A stretch of DNA of 64,000 nucleotides, taken from positions 434,001-498,000 of the forward strand of contig CP038133.1 in assembly GCA_004519485.1 (NCBI GenBank). Reading direction: 5' to 3'. The translations under genes were made by a program, and so were the position numbers. The notes under the pieces are model-generated. The model saw only the letters and a program-made list of their open reading frames with translations, did not search any database and had not been told where the DNA came from. Source of the stretch: Nannochloropsis oceanica (taxonomy: Eukaryota > Sar > Eustigmatophyceae > Eustigmatales > Monodopsidaceae). Positions within the stretch are counted from its first letter, which is position 1, and each line of letters starts with the position of its first letter. Shown piece after piece: positions 1 to 12,150 of the stretch.

Positions 1-11
1 AGGCGCTGCCA

Positions 12-96
12 GTGATGCTATGTTGATAAATAATAATGCGATCAGGGCAAGGAGACGTTGCCCGTGATGCTACGTGGATCAATAGTAACGCGATCA
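12..96. repeat. Imperfect direct repeat (52-bp spacing) with short hairpin
   Basis: A 33-bp segment at 12-44 recurs at 64-96 with only a few mismatches; both copies begin GTGATGCTA and end GCGATCA. Between them GGGCAA (45-50) pairs with TTGCCC (58-63) across a 7-nt loop. This could be two units of a minisatellite continuing to the left of the window, or the edge of a degenerate element. No coding role is visible. Confidence 0.6.
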
Positions 97-1443
97 TATC
101 GGGATTGGTAAACGGAAGGAGTTGATCGTGAGTACCTTCATTCTTTTCCTCTTTTTCGCTCAGCACATGTTGCTGCCGAAGAAGGAAGGCAGCGTCTCAG
201 CCGTTCCTTTTTGTCGTGAACTTAAGAGAATCGCCGACCGGAGACGTGAATATGTACAAAATTTCCGTACGAATGAATCACGTGCCGCCAACCGGAACCA
301 ACCCAATGATGGGTGGTTCCTCCAGCTCCCGGGCGACTGCGGAAGCCTTTGGCCACCCTGATCTCGCAGAAGGTTCCTCCTCCCCTCCCTCCCTCTCTCC
401 CTCCTGCCAACCCTCTCTCCCTCTATGGACGCACATCACAACACGATTTCCGTGTTCATGTCGATTAGACATGTCGATTGAATTTGGCACACACGTAAAG
501 GACGTAAATTCGGATTGCATGGATGACGGGGTTCACTGCTTCATTCGATTCGCAGTCCCACTCCCTCTTCCCTCCGAGGAATCCCATTGTTTACTATGCT
601 GTCCAAACATTCCTTTACATAAGCAGCCACTTCTTCCAAAACATCTCTACCCCTTTGTGTGAGACAATAGTAGTCGCCATTATCATTGCTCCCCCGTTCG
701 CAAAGTGCAAAGGTACGGTTGCCGATGTGGGCCACGACACGAAAATAAAACGTCCTTTCCGACCCACAACCCGCCTGACCGAATATCGCTTCCAGTCGAT
801 AGTGGCTGTCCTTCACGCGCACTTGTTTTGTCAAACTCGCCGTGGAGGCTGGAGGGACGCTGACTTGACAGCTGCTGCCGTTGGCGGCCCATCACCATGT
901 ATCATCTCTGGGATCCAAGCGTTTGGACGCGTCGCATCCCTTGTCTTGACCACGATGCTCATCCCCACTTCCAGACTGTTCGAGAAAGGCAATAGATATG
1001 CTCTTAAGCTTCTTTTTGGCAATGACTTTTTTCCGTACTCTGTTACTTGGTTGACACGATCGCCGGATACAAGAGCTGTGTATTCCCTCGCCCACCAACT
1101 TCCCTCGCAGCTTTGTTTGATGCTTCTTCCCTCAAGCTTCCCACCTCGTTTCCTTGCTTGTTTAAACTTGATTTTTATTAAATGTGTGGATTTAAGTTGG
1201 TGTGTCTTTAAACAATCAAGTGTCCTTTCCACCTTTCCTGTTGTCCCTCTCCCATATCCGTCCCCAAACAGAATGCAGGGGTGCCTCGCATTTTTCTTCC
1301 TTTCCTTCTCATCCCACACAGCCCCTCTCCACAAAACACACACACATACATACACATGACGCTCACCTATTCCCATCCTTATCTTCCGGCCGCACTCGGA
1401 CAATCACAGCCGATCCTACCCTCACCACCCACTCTACTTCGCC
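97..1443. other. Gap without a confident gene; possible coding relic on minus strand near 541-891
   Basis: No ORF here resembles a known family. The best candidate is a minus-strand open stretch from about 891 to 541 (about 115 codons), with a plausible composition (for example RTFYFRVVAHIGNRTFALC followed by YYCLTQRGRDVLEEVAAYVK). It has no in-frame ATG near its start and a TGA directly upstream, although the same frame is open again from 1098 to 895. It could be an exon of an unrecognised gene or a decayed one. The long plus-strand frame 523-1359 lies over it and is low-complexity pyrimidine-rich DNA. The stretch from about 1300 has the CA/CT-rich look of 5' leaders elsewhere in the window. 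Confidence 0.3.
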
Positions 1444-1560
1444 ATGGGACGAGACAAGCCTAGCCAGCCCAAGCCAACAAAGGAGGGTGATGTTAAGCCC
1501 ATAATCACTGCCGAGAAGGGCAAGAAGGAGCCCAAGAAGAATCAGAAGCTCCGCCGCTAG
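1444..1560 (+). CDS. Possible 38-residue basic micropeptide
   Basis: An ATG in strong context (GCCATGG) opens a 38-codon frame ending in TAG. The product is very rich in Lys, Pro and Glu, starts MGRDKPSQPKPTKEG and ends KKNQKLRR; it has no membrane segment, and its charge and lack of hydrophobics suggest a disordered protein. The preceding DNA is CA- and pyrimidine-rich, like the leaders of other genes here. Against it, an upstream ATG at 1357 opens a 35-codon frame that overlaps this start. I do not recognise a family. It may be a genuine small protein, the last exon of something larger, or chance. Confidence 0.35.
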   Translation: MGRDKPSQPKPTKEGDVKPIITAEKGKKEPKKNQKLRR

Positions 1561-1997
1561 AGGGTTCACATGGTGGAAGCCAGCAAAGGGGAACGTCAAG
1601 TACTCTTGCGCTGTAGTGTACGCTGCGTCGTAAGGACCCTGAAATTCCACTTATTAAGTCAACCATGTCTCTCGCTACATTCCAATCCACTTCATGATAT
1701 GCCTCTGCATGCCTTCTCTGCACCCGTGCGGGCATCCGTGCTGCTTTATTTCCGCTCTGCCAGAGAAACAGTGCCCGGCCTAGATGTAGCGCATAATAAC
1801 AAAAGACAACTCTTATATATATTCTTAAATGTACAACTGGTTCTCTTCATTTAGTCTGCTCTCGTGCTCGTCATGTACATGGCTTTATTACTGTATCAAA
1901 CTTACATGTCCTCTCACAAACCTAACCTGCTCTATTGTTCCTGTACAATGCAACTCTGCCCCTCTTACCAATTTCCCCTCACACATCCTTCCTCAAA
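1561..1997. other. Intergenic, 3' flank of the PRMT9-like gene
   Basis: AT-rich, with short TATA/ATAAA-like stretches. It probably carries the 3' untranslated regions of the flanking transcripts. No supported gene seen. Confidence 0.5.
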
Positions 1998-4598
1998 CTA
2001 AACTATTCCCAGTACAACCATATCGATTCCACGGCTTACACTCCAGACCACTTCCAGCTCGATAAGTTGTCCTGCCACTATCGATATGGCACCCACTAGA
2101 ATAGCCCCTTGTCTGTAGGAAGTTTCTTCCTGGCCTGGGCCCGTCGGGCCCGTGTTAAACGTCACTCCGTCGTCATTTTTGTTGCCTCCGTCAGTCCGTG
2201 GAGTCGTCAGGTGTAGGGAAAACCAGAAGCTCACCGCGTGCAGCGTAGCTCCGGGTGCCGCTACCGTCACAGGCAGCTCCACCCGTGAGCGAGCCACAAC
2301 CTCCTTCAAGTCCTTTTTCTCCTCCTCACACTGACGTGAAGTACCGATAAGGCTTCGCATGTCCACTCGAAAGGCCCTCGTTATAGCAGTCACGGGTCGA
2401 TGCTCGACTGTATTATTCAAATCAAGCCCTTGAAATTTTCGTACGCCCAATCCATCCAGTAATCGCCCTGCGGGAAACCCTAACAGATTCTCAGGCTCCA
2501 ATCGGTTCTGTCTTAAAAGTGCGGGGGCCTCCAGCCCCTGTACGAAGACAGAGACGGCGACGGGTAGCAACGAAGCCGTTGTCGTTGCTGTCGATGCATT
2601 TAGTACGCTTTGTAGCAGACGTGCTTCTTGTATAGCACCTTGCCGGAGCCATCCCGAGCATTCTACGAGGTCATGAATCACGAGCACGTGGTGACTGGGA
2701 GGCGCAGCTCTCTCAGAATTCTGATCGGGAGGAAAGAATAGCGCCTGCGGCAACAGTTTCATAAGCTTCGAGCCTGTCTTGTCATCGATGCTGGATATGA
2801 CGTGAACGGAACACAAAGGTGTGTCTGAGCCTTGCTGGCCCCAAGTCCGAAGAGCCGCGGCGGAATCCTCATTTCCCGTCACAATCGTTACAGGGGCAGA
2901 CTGGAGGGTAGGTACGCTGGCAGCTACGAATCCTAAAACAGAATAATTCCCGCTCCATTCTACCACTGCGGTTATTGGCTGCCTATCCTTTTCTACCCTT
3001 GATGTCAGGATATATAAGGCTTGCCGGTAGGCCTGAATATGGTGGGTGTCGTTCAGGTGGGACATGTCCATTTCTCCTACTTCTACGGGAACGGAAGTGG
3101 AAGAGGGGGAGGACGACTGCGAAGATGATTGAATGGTGTCGCCGTCCACCAGCTTGAAAGACAGTTGGTCCTGTATTACCGCGACCCGCAAGCGGCAGCG
3201 CTGACCGCGTCGGACCACGTGGCTTGCATGAAGGAAATAGATACCTTGGTCCCATCCATTTCCTTTACGCTCGGGGTCTGTTGAGAAGGCACACCTGTCT
3301 GCCTCAACATCAGAAGGAAGCAAGATTAAATCGAACCACATGGCCACCGCATCTGCCTGTCCATCGGCGATCACTTCCAGATTTATATCCTCAGTTAGGG
3401 AGGCGTCCGATGCGTCATTTGCTCGAGCCGGTGGGTGCGAGAGGGGAATCTCAATCACGGCCACAGCTTCGGTCAGACATCGATGCTGCAGAGTAGTAAG
3501 GGACTCGCAAGTATAGGTTTCGTCTACCCTGACGTTGGGAAGTGAATTTTTGTTTTCGTCGTTGTTTTTGTTGGTGCTCCCGTCGCTGCTGCTCTTAGAA
3601 TTTCTCCCACCTTCACTTAATTCCTCGCATCCACTATCTCTCCCTCCCCACCACGAGCTTTTTACCCCATCCACCTTCAACAAACGCGAGCGCCGTCTAA
3701 CCTCAGTCGACTCAATGACCCTAGCATATACCACGGCCGCGTGCGGAATAACTCGCCCTCCGGGCCGTAACATATGCTTCCGGGCGTGCCGCAGCACGGG
3801 CAGAACGTGTTCGCCGAGCAGGCCTGAATCCACTAGCTCGGTCACAACCACGTCCACAGGCCCGTCAAGCTGTATGTCATACGACGACTGGTTCAAGATC
3901 TGAACACGGTCCTCTTTCGTGCATAAAAGGTCAGAGGCCACGGCGCACAGCACAGGGTTAGTCTCGCAGGCTATCACCTTGCCCGCACCAGCTTCAATTG
4001 CTAAATAGGCAAGCAACCCTGTGCCTGTCCCAATGTCCATTACCTTTGGTGCACGCCCAAGCCGAATCGTCTCTTCCAAAAGGACGCGACGTAGAGCTAG
4101 TTGATACGTAGTGTTGCGATTCAGATCGTTGAGCATCCTGAAGTGCCACCGATCCAAAGACAAATTTTTAATGTTTTCGAGTGCATCTAAAGCCGCAAAA
4201 TACCCCGGATCAATGCGCAGGGCTCGCTGGAAGGCGTCAAGGGCAGGCAGATATTGACGGGCACGAAAGAAGAGGCAACCTTGCTCGTACGCCAGAATCT
4301 TAGAGCTTGGCATGCTGCGTGTGGCATTATCCATCAACCACAACGCTGTGGGCATGGCGCCCTCTTGATACAATTCATTCGCGTAAGCCCCGAGCGATTC
4401 ACCCAGCTCGACCTCAAGCTCCCGTAATAGGCTAGGCACTTCCTGTACGATGCGTAAAAATCCTTGAGCCGCCGCCGCTGCATCACGTCGCCCCCGCCAT
4501 GCCGCCCGGGCCTCTTGGACCGATGCCAAAATGTTGGCGTGCGCAGGCAATAAACGAATCGTGTCGGAAGAGGAGGAGGAGGAGGAGGAGGAGGACAT
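1998..4598 (-). CDS. PRMT9: PRMT9-like protein arginine methyltransferase with TPR repeats
   Basis: A single-exon frame of 866 residues from the ATG at 4598; in-frame ATGs at 4661 and 4724 would extend it, but 4598 has the better context. After a run of about ten serines, residues roughly 60-150 form TPR-like helices (for example EQGCLFFRARQYLPALDAF). A class I S-adenosylmethionine fold follows: motif I VMDIGTGTGLLAYLAI near residue 180, the acidic post-I strand ending ACET, and the double-E loop TELVDSGLLGEH near 250, the catalytic signature of PRMTs. The C-terminal half resembles a second, degenerate methyltransferase lobe. N-terminal TPRs, tandem lobes and length match PRMT9 (human about 845 residues), which dimethylates splicing factor SF3B2 in animals. 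PRMT7 also has two lobes but lacks TPRs. Substrate here is unknown; a cytosolic or nuclear site is inferred. Confidence 0.85.
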   Translation of the reverse strand: MSSSSSSSSSSDTIRLLPAHANILASVQEARAAWRGRRDAAAAAQGFLRIVQEVPSLLRELEVELGESLGAYANELYQEGAMPTALWLMDNATRSMPSSKILAYEQGCLFFRARQYLPALDAFQRALRIDPGYFAALDALENIKNLSLDRWHFRMLNDLNRNTTYQLALRRVLLEETIRLGRAPKVMDIGTGTGLLAYLAIEAGAGKVIACETNPVLCAVASDLLCTKEDRVQILNQSSYDIQLDGPVDVVVTELVDSGLLGEHVLPVLRHARKHMLRPGGRVIPHAAVVYARVIESTEVRRRSRLLKVDGVKSSWWGGRDSGCEELSEGGRNSKSSSDGSTNKNNDENKNSLPNVRVDETYTCESLTTLQHRCLTEAVAVIEIPLSHPPARANDASDASLTEDINLEVIADGQADAVAMWFDLILLPSDVEADRCAFSTDPERKGNGWDQGIYFLHASHVVRRGQRCRLRVAVIQDQLSFKLVDGDTIQSSSQSSSPSSTSVPVEVGEMDMSHLNDTHHIQAYRQALYILTSRVEKDRQPITAVVEWSGNYSVLGFVAASVPTLQSAPVTIVTGNEDSAAALRTWGQQGSDTPLCSVHVISSIDDKTGSKLMKLLPQALFFPPDQNSERAAPPSHHVLVIHDLVECSGWLRQGAIQEARLLQSVLNASTATTTASLLPVAVSVFVQGLEAPALLRQNRLEPENLLGFPAGRLLDGLGVRKFQGLDLNNTVEHRPVTAITRAFRVDMRSLIGTSRQCEEEKKDLKEVVARSRVELPVTVAAPGATLHAVSFWFSLHLTTPRTDGGNKNDDGVTFNTGPTGPGQEETSYRQGAILVGAISIVAGQLIELEVVWSVSRGIDMVVLGIV

Positions 4599-5475
4599 GG
4601 CTCGGCCGTCCGGCCACCTTCGTCGGTATAAAGGACTACTCGGTTTTCCAGCGGCATGCATGTGGCTAGTAGTGGCTTTCTGTGCGTTTGGAGTAGTGTG
4701 GGTGAGGAGGTGTGTGGGGCGCATTTCCAGATTCTCGATTCCTGGGGTGTACCAGTCTCTCCGGCACAAGCGCCTTTGGAGTCGATTTATTTGACTTGTT
4801 AAGAACTTGAAATGCTACATTTTACGTTCCCTTTCTTTTTTCTTTTTCTTTTTTTTCAAATAGATGGAGCGCACATTCTACAGCCGCATTTGCGACACCA
4901 AGCGCTGCGCCGCAGTCAGCGCGCCCTTCTCGCCCTTTCTTCGGTGCATGCACAACGTTACCACTGTCTGCATTCACTAAGTTCGAGCAAGTCCCCCCTC
5001 TCCTCGTCCTCTTCCTTGCTTGGAGCGCATACTTAGCACCAGTAGAGAGCGTGGAATCCGTGGAGAGTCCATGAGTCGAGCAAAGTCCTACCCGCTGAGC
5101 GCATCTTATTCACCAATAATTTTTTCTTCTCATCAGACAATCAATTATCGCTATTCACCCATTCTGCTATACGTGCTACTATCATTCCATTCACACAGCA
5201 TCTTCGTATTTTTATTTCATTGACGCAGCTTGCATATCTTTCCAATCGCATCCCTCCAATGTTTTATTTCATATCTCTCCGTGCATTTCGTGAAATTTTT
5301 ACCCCGCACCCTAAGCATTTTGTCAATTACCTCTTTATGTCCATGCACTTATCTATTTATAGAGTCCCATTCAATAACCAATACATCGAACATCATGTCA
5401 CCGCATCACATTTTTCCTCCTTGTCTATCCGGATCCTTACCTCCACAACAACCGACGTCCCTTCTCACTTCCTCC
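4599..5475. other. Intergenic between PRMT9-like and ABCG genes
   Basis: Upstream region of the methyltransferase and 3' flank of the transporter (both on the minus strand). Pyrimidine-rich runs at 4812-4870 may be promoter or leader. From about 5100 the DNA becomes AT-rich. No supported gene. Confidence 0.5.
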
Positions 5476-8400
5476 TTATCGGTTTTCGAGCTTGCGATAC
5501 TTGAGGGCCAAATAATAACCCAAATTGCAGATAGCGACAAAGAGAAACAACACACCCAAATTACGGAAACGGTGCTCAAAGGTAAATGTCTCAAAAAAAT
5601 CGTTGACGAATTCCCATCTCGTCAAAACCTCGAACTCTTTGTGTCGGATGTTGAAGAACCCAATGGCTCCGCCATCGTCCCCGTACCACTGCGTGACGAC
5701 CAACCCTTCAAATGCCTTATTCAAAGGCGTTAGAACCCACAAAAACTTCCACCCCGGGGGCAAATCGCGCGGAATTATAACCATTCCGCTCATCATGCTA
5801 AAAATAGGAACCAAGCAATTCAGCACAATCTGCGCCACCTGGACCGAGGGACACACCGCACCAATCGCCTGCCCGAACGCCGTGGAAAAGAGAAGGTACA
5901 TAAATGAGAAACCAAAAAACCATGAGGTCCGCCACGGGGCCAAATTATAATTGCAGGTCGGATAAAAGGTGATGGTATAGACAATCGTTTGTAAAAACAC
6001 CCAGGGTATCTCACACAGAAACCACGAAAGCGTGTAAGCCGCCACCTGATACATCTGGTTATACCGCTCCCGGCAAAAACTCGTCTTTTCCAATGCAACA
6101 ACCTGCAGCACCGCAGTAGAATTGATATTAGAAATGCACGTCGTCGCAAGAAAGAGCAAAGCGATAAATGATACCAAACCTGACACGCTATCCTGCGTCT
6201 GCCGGAAATATAGCGAGCCTAATATCAATCCCATCACCCCACATCCCAATACCCGCGCAATCTGATACTCAGGCATGCGCCACAAAGACCGCCAAGCCCG
6301 GCGGGTGCAGGCTGCAAGCTGTCTCCCGAATGAAGCCCGCTTTCGAGACTTGACCGAGGCCATGACAGCCAGCTGGGCATCTGACGGCGGTTGCATCAGC
6401 GCCTCCAGCGTCTCCAGATTGGAAGCACACATGGCACTCGCCTTCCATTCCGAAGCATAATCGCATGTAAGCACTGCAGTGCCCATGCCCGTGCCGGCCC
6501 CCAAGCATTCAAGACACCAGGTGGCTGGATTCTCCCCAGGCTGCAAAGGAGGAGTGCCAGGAATTGAGAGGAAGTAGTCCTTGAGGTGCGCTGCCTCCGA
6601 ACCCAAAGGCCCGCAGAAAACTGTTTGTCCGCCCCGTTTCAGCAGCAACAAGGAGTCGAAGAAGTTGAAGATCTCTTGGGAAGGTTGGTGGATCGTGCCT
6701 GGTGGAAAAAAAGGGGGAGGGGGAAGAGAAGAGGGAGAGGTGATGAGTGGTTTTGATTTGGTGATGAGTTTTGGTGGAATAGAAATATGCGGCGTGGTAG
6801 AGAGAAGGAGAATTTTCATGCCAGGCACACAGGAGAGAAGCTTCCCACTAAACAACACATCAATCAAAGTCTTACAAATAATGGCCCGTCCCGTGTGGGC
6901 CAGCTTCCGCATCACCCGCACAACCATCAATGCCGCTCGACCGTCCAAACCAGTAGTGGGCTCATCCAAAAAAATCAGGCTCGGATTTGCGACCACCTCG
7001 CAACCAATCGTCACGCGCTTTAGCTCCTCAAACGAGAGGCCTGCCCCAGGCGGTCCCACCACCGCGCTGGCAATCGGCTCCAGCTCCAGGATCCGAATCA
7101 CGTCGTGCACAAACTGCTCCTTCTTTTTGTATGTCACGTCCTCGGGCATGCGCAGCTCCGCATTGAACTGCAAGGCTTCCGACACGGTCATGTAAGGACT
7201 AAAGGTGGGATGTAGGGAAAGATGGATAGATGAGAAGAGAGGCTATGTGTTTCATCGGTTTCCTCCTTCCTTCCCTCTCTGCCCTTCGCACATACCTCAC
7301 GCTTCCGAATTGCTCGACATAGCCCGTGATTGTCTTAAAAACATCTTTCGACAAGGCCACCCCGTTCACCAAGATCGACCCACGAATGCTACCGCCCGTC
7401 TTCCGCCCCGCCAGCACATCTAACAATGTAGTTTTGCCTGCACCACTGGATCCCATCAAGGCCATCATGCATCCGGGAACCACACTTCCATTCACGCCCT
7501 TCAACAAATCTACAGTCTCGTTGCCTTTGACGGGGACGCTGTACCAGAGGTTCTGAAAGGTCAGCGCAGTCGGGACAAAGGGAATAGCTTTGACAGCCTC
7601 CAGCTGCCAAGTTGAGCTTTTCCCCCTCTTCAATTGATCTAATAGCATGGTCGAGGTCATGGTAGTGGGCATCAAGGGCCGCAACGCCTCATTGGTCTTC
7701 TGCACCTCGTCCACCATTTTTTCCTCCTCGTCGTTGGGTGTCATGAAAACCTGCGATGAGAACTTGACACCTTGAGAGCTATTCTCCGCCCCCTTTTCCG
7801 TCTCGAGCTCAGCGTCCTTGGTTTCGCAGTCCACCGAAGAGACAAACGACGCGGAGCCACGCAGCAGCTGTTGTTTATTTGGCGGGTCACCCGACGCCTC
7901 GTCTTCCTTGGCCTCGCTAAAATGCACGATGTCATCGTCTGTATAGTCGCCCAGCGTATTAAAAGAACGAAGCCAGATGTTGCTACTATCAATGCTACTC
8001 CCAACATCCCACGATCGAACACTCTCGCTCGCCCAAGTTCTTTCATCGTCGCTATCAATCCCTCCCTCCCCCTCACCCTTCCCCTCTTCGTTGGCCTTCT
8101 TTACATTCAAATTCCGCCGAGAGGCTCCAAGCTCGCGCATGGCGAGGGACCCTTGGGTAATTGCCTCTTCCGGAGTAGTATCCGCACTATTAATGGGCTC
8201 CAGCCACTCCAACCGCGTCATAGCGAGCTGCGTCAGAGTTAAATACAGCAAAGTGATACTCAGATTAACAAGCAGGCCCCACCAAGCCCACCTTGCATCC
8301 GTGTACATACCCTTCTGGCTCAGCACCGTCTCGCCCAAGGTCCTCCCGGAGGGCAGTAACAGACTGTACTTCTCTGCAATAAACTCATTCACAGCCAAGC

Positions 8401-11096
8401 CTTGAAACGCGTAAAAAAGCGGATTCAGATACATGACCCACACATAAAATGAAGGCACATCTGTAATCGAAATGATGAAGCCTGAAAACAATAGCAGGAA
8501 GAAGGTCACGATCCCGGAAATGGCCGCCGCGCTGGTTAGGTTGGGACTCAAGAAAGTGGTGAGCTTGAAAAAGGACATCATCGCCCACCCCACAAATGTC
8601 AAATGAGCTAGGAAGACGAAGAAATGCAACCCGTGATCGTCCCGCGCAAAACCCGCACACCAATAAACAATCGTCCCAAACAAGACCGAGTCCAACAGCA
8701 CCAAGGGAGAAGCCGCAAAGGTACTGGCCAATAAGTAAGAACTGCATGAAAAGAACCCCGCATTCTTCTGCTTGTAGAAGACGCGCCGCCGGACAAAGTA
8801 AGCAGGGATGCAAGCAGCCGTCTGGAAGGCAACAGTAAGAAGGGACTGATAAAGGGCACCAAAGCGTGTTGCCACTGCCTCGATATCAAGCTGCCAGAAT
8901 ATAGCACCGGTCAAGACGCCCAAAAAAATATCTTGCATGATGCGGGAGATGATGTAGCTTCGATCCCGGAAAGTCAGGGTGAGCTGTCGGTGTGCGGAAA
9001 GGAGATGTGGGAAAGGAAATTAGGTTGATGTTTTCAAGATAGCTGGGAAAATGAAGTGCCTCAAACAAAATCTGGGAAGTCTAGGGAAAGGAAATCATAT
9101 CACATCTTGAGATGCATGAAGCCTCAATAAAGAATAACACTGTAACCCTTCAGCAACCCGTCCGTACCTCGCGCTGCATGCAGATTATAAAGCTCGTCGT
9201 CCAAGAATTGAAAAATTGTCGCTTCTCATTTTCCTTCCACAACGTCGTTGATGCATTAGATGACGTGTTGATAGTTGCACTATCATCCTCGCTTAAAGAC
9301 GCCAAACGCTGTTGCCGCTCCTCCTCCTCCGCGGTCATCGTCCTGGTAGCTTTGGCGAATAAGGCCTTGCCCGCATCACTCTTCCGGAACCTCGACACAA
9401 ACTCATTCGTACTCCTCGGCCAGCCAACAAAGGAAGCCGAGAGCCCCGCCTCAACCAGCTCGTCCGTCGAAGCTCTCCACTTCCTATTATCCGGGCCCGT
9501 GACACGAATTAAGAAATCAGCCACGTCAGTCTTGGGCGGGCAGTGGAACCCAATCCCTTCAAAATAGTCCTTGGCCTCGTCCGGTGGCCCCTGATAGACC
9601 AATGCTCCATTCTTTAGCACCAGAATCTCATCGAACAGTTCAAACACTTCAGGGGCGGGCTGATTGAGAGAGATGACGCAGCAGTAATTGAAGGCGTCCA
9701 CGCTTGCACGGATCATGCGGACAATATCAAAGGTAGCAGCACTGTCTAATCCGTTCGAAATCTCGTCAAATGCCGCAATCGAGTACTCACCCATCAGCAC
9801 TTCTGCCAAAGTCACCCGGCGTCGCTCCCCGCCACTGATGCCCCGGTGAGCTGCATCACCAATGATGGTGTTCGCACAGCCGTTCAGTCCCAGCAGAGCC
9901 ATGACCACTTTCGCCTTCTGCTGTGCCAGCGCCCGGCGAACCTTGGGTTGGCCAACGTTGCGGTAGTTGCGGAGGTCCTCTTTGATTGACTCTTCTAAAT
10001 TCAAAGAATCGATCAAGGCCTTGCCATAGCTGGTCTCGAGCAGGCTACGGGTAGGCACGGGGGCGATGCAGGCGCCGGAGAATTCGAGGGTCTCTCGGAC
10101 AGTGAGAAGAGGCTATTTGGTTGAGAGATATAGGTAAGAATGTAGGACATTGGCATATAAGTACCTTAGCGCTTAAGGGAGAAGCGACATAACCAAAAAA
10201 ACACGGGCTCTCGCAATAATACGCGGAAGGCTCACACACACACGCAGACCCCTCTTTAGCTTCACCCAAACCACACCTCTCACCTCATTATGATCCGCCT
10301 CTCCCACAAAGCATGCCAATGATACCATGTGAAACCTGCCACTTTCCGCACTCTCCCCATTATACGACACTTTACCGGACATCTTGAAGCCCTTGCCCTT
10401 CAGCGAGCGGCCGGCAATGGCCTTGAGAAGACAGGTCTTCCCCGCCTTAGGTCCACCCACCAATAGGTACATGTTTTGAGGGGCCAGGGCCGTGGTTATG
10501 TGTTGCAACGCCTTGATTTCGTGCGACTGCTTTCCTCTCTTGCCCGTCTTCACCAAGGAAATAAAGGGGTCCATCAACGCTTCGCCAACGCTGGGGAAGG
10601 CCTTGCTTGTCTGCCCCGCCGTGTAGCTGAGCGACAATTCTTTGACCTGCACGCTGGTGCTGCTGATGTTGCGCCGGGATTCTCCCACAGAGAGTGCTAC
10701 GTTCATGAAGTGCTTCTCGACCCCAATCTCTCGAATGATACTCGTGCCCATCATCCGCTTCAGGTCCATGTCCTTGCCGCTGGTCGTGGCAGCTAACGTT
10801 GCAGATGTCATCTCGACGAGAGGTGCGATGGGCAGCGCTACGAAAGAGCTCGAACATGGGGGCGGCTGTGACTCTATTATAGTCAGGGCAGCTGCCGGGG
10901 AATTCTCTGAGATGGGTAGGAGTGTCTCGATAGGCAAGTTGGCCTCGTGGGTCGCCTTACTCGCCGCGTCGCGCCACTGCCGCGTAAACTCGCGCTCCTT
11001 GAGCAGCATTGCTCGAAGCTCTTCAACCTCCCGTTCTTTTTCTTCTAGCTTGTTTTCGTATGACGACTCCGCATTATTGACGTTGTTGAGCGCCAT
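5476..11096 (-). CDS. Full-size PDR-type ABCG transporter (five exons)
   Basis: Exons 11096-10284, 10112-9168, 8983-7296, 7198-6876 and 6698-5476 join at consensus GT..AG sites into 1663 codons without a stop. The order is the reverse PDR layout NBD1-TMD1-NBD2-TMD2. An N-terminal Lys/Glu-rich coiled coil (about 12-50) precedes NBD1: Walker A GGPKAGKT (about 214-221), signature ISGGERRR (about 362), Walker [13 protein letters not shown] (about 382). NBD2 has Walker A GSSGAGKT near 1100, a divergent signature [12 protein letters not shown] and Walker [13 protein letters not shown], an asymmetry usual in PDR proteins. Each NBD is followed by about six hydrophobic segments. The NBD2 linker is acidic and serine-rich. 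Such pumps export lipids and hydrophobic toxic compounds at the plasma membrane or an internal membrane; substrate unknown. Introns are 171, 184, 97 and 177 nt. Confidence 0.93.
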
Positions 11097-12150
11097 TGTC
11101 GTCGTCTTATTTTGCTCTGCGTGTTAGGGGAGCGGGGGGTGATGGAGTGAATGTGTCTGGCGAAATGTTGGTCGCAGACGAGACCCTGTCATGATCAATA
11201 TATTCTTGATCTGTCCTTGAATACATCCACGCCGATATAATATAGGATAGAATAAAATAAGAAATGAAAAGCATGATATTTATGTCCCTCGCTCTTCTTG
11301 CCAACTGGTGCTGTGAACAGCCTCTTGCAGGAGACGTGGTGTTGCGTGCTGGGGCCGGTGGAGGGGAGAAAGGCAAGTGGGCTTATGAGGATGCTCGCAA
11401 AAATCATCGTATTATACGCCCATCTTTACGCATTGTAGACGTGATTGTCGTAGGAAAGACGTGTGTCCATGTATCGTGAACGCCGTCGAAGGGACTTCCG
11501 TCTACCATCTAGAGATACTCACCTCAACTCACTCCTTACAAAGGGCGAAGAAATAGGCTGATGCCTGTGGGTGTCGTGGAGGGATAGGGGGCCATTTGTT
11601 GTCGGACATCTTTTTTGGATAGGAGTGGTCTCCTTGGCTGAATATCTGCAGCCTTATGATCGGGCCTCTGCCTGCACCAAGGATAAAGCCGAATCACAAT
11701 GGCAGACAGGTCATCGTCAGTCCAAAGCCAAACTACGCCAAGCACTTCAAGCATCGAAATGGACGGTTTTAAGAAATGAGACCTGTAGGGATAGGGAAAG
11801 AGGGGCATGTCCAAGCAGCAAAAGTCATGTTCTTGCTTGCTTGTCCATCCCCGGAGATTTTTGGGGGGGCAACATCGGGGGAGGTTGACTCGAGCTTGAG
11901 GAGCCACTTTTTGCAATGTTTGTTTAGTGTGCATTGAGTTGGCAAGTAGAAAGGTCTATCCACTTGATCAATTGGGAAAGGCCAAGGAAAATGTCACCGA
12001 CTAAACCTGTAGTGGGTGGCAGACTCATGGATAAAAAAGATTTCATCGAGACCCAGCATGGACTCTCTCCGAAATAATTATTTACTGATAAAACTTAAAC
12101 GGCGGAGCATCTGAGATGAGGTCGTCATCTGTCTCCATCGTGCCCCCCAC
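11097..12150. other. Intergenic between divergently transcribed genes
   Basis: About 1.05 kb between the ABCG start and the VOC-like gene. It must contain both promoters. The short frames on both strands lack recognisable motifs and have no ATG in good context. No repeat or RNA gene seen. Confidence 0.5.

Noticed and set aside
523-1359. Long plus-strand open frame (278 codons)
   Set aside because: Pyrimidine-rich, repetitive composition ending in Thr-His repeats from CA-rich DNA; no domain; opposite strand looks more protein-like.
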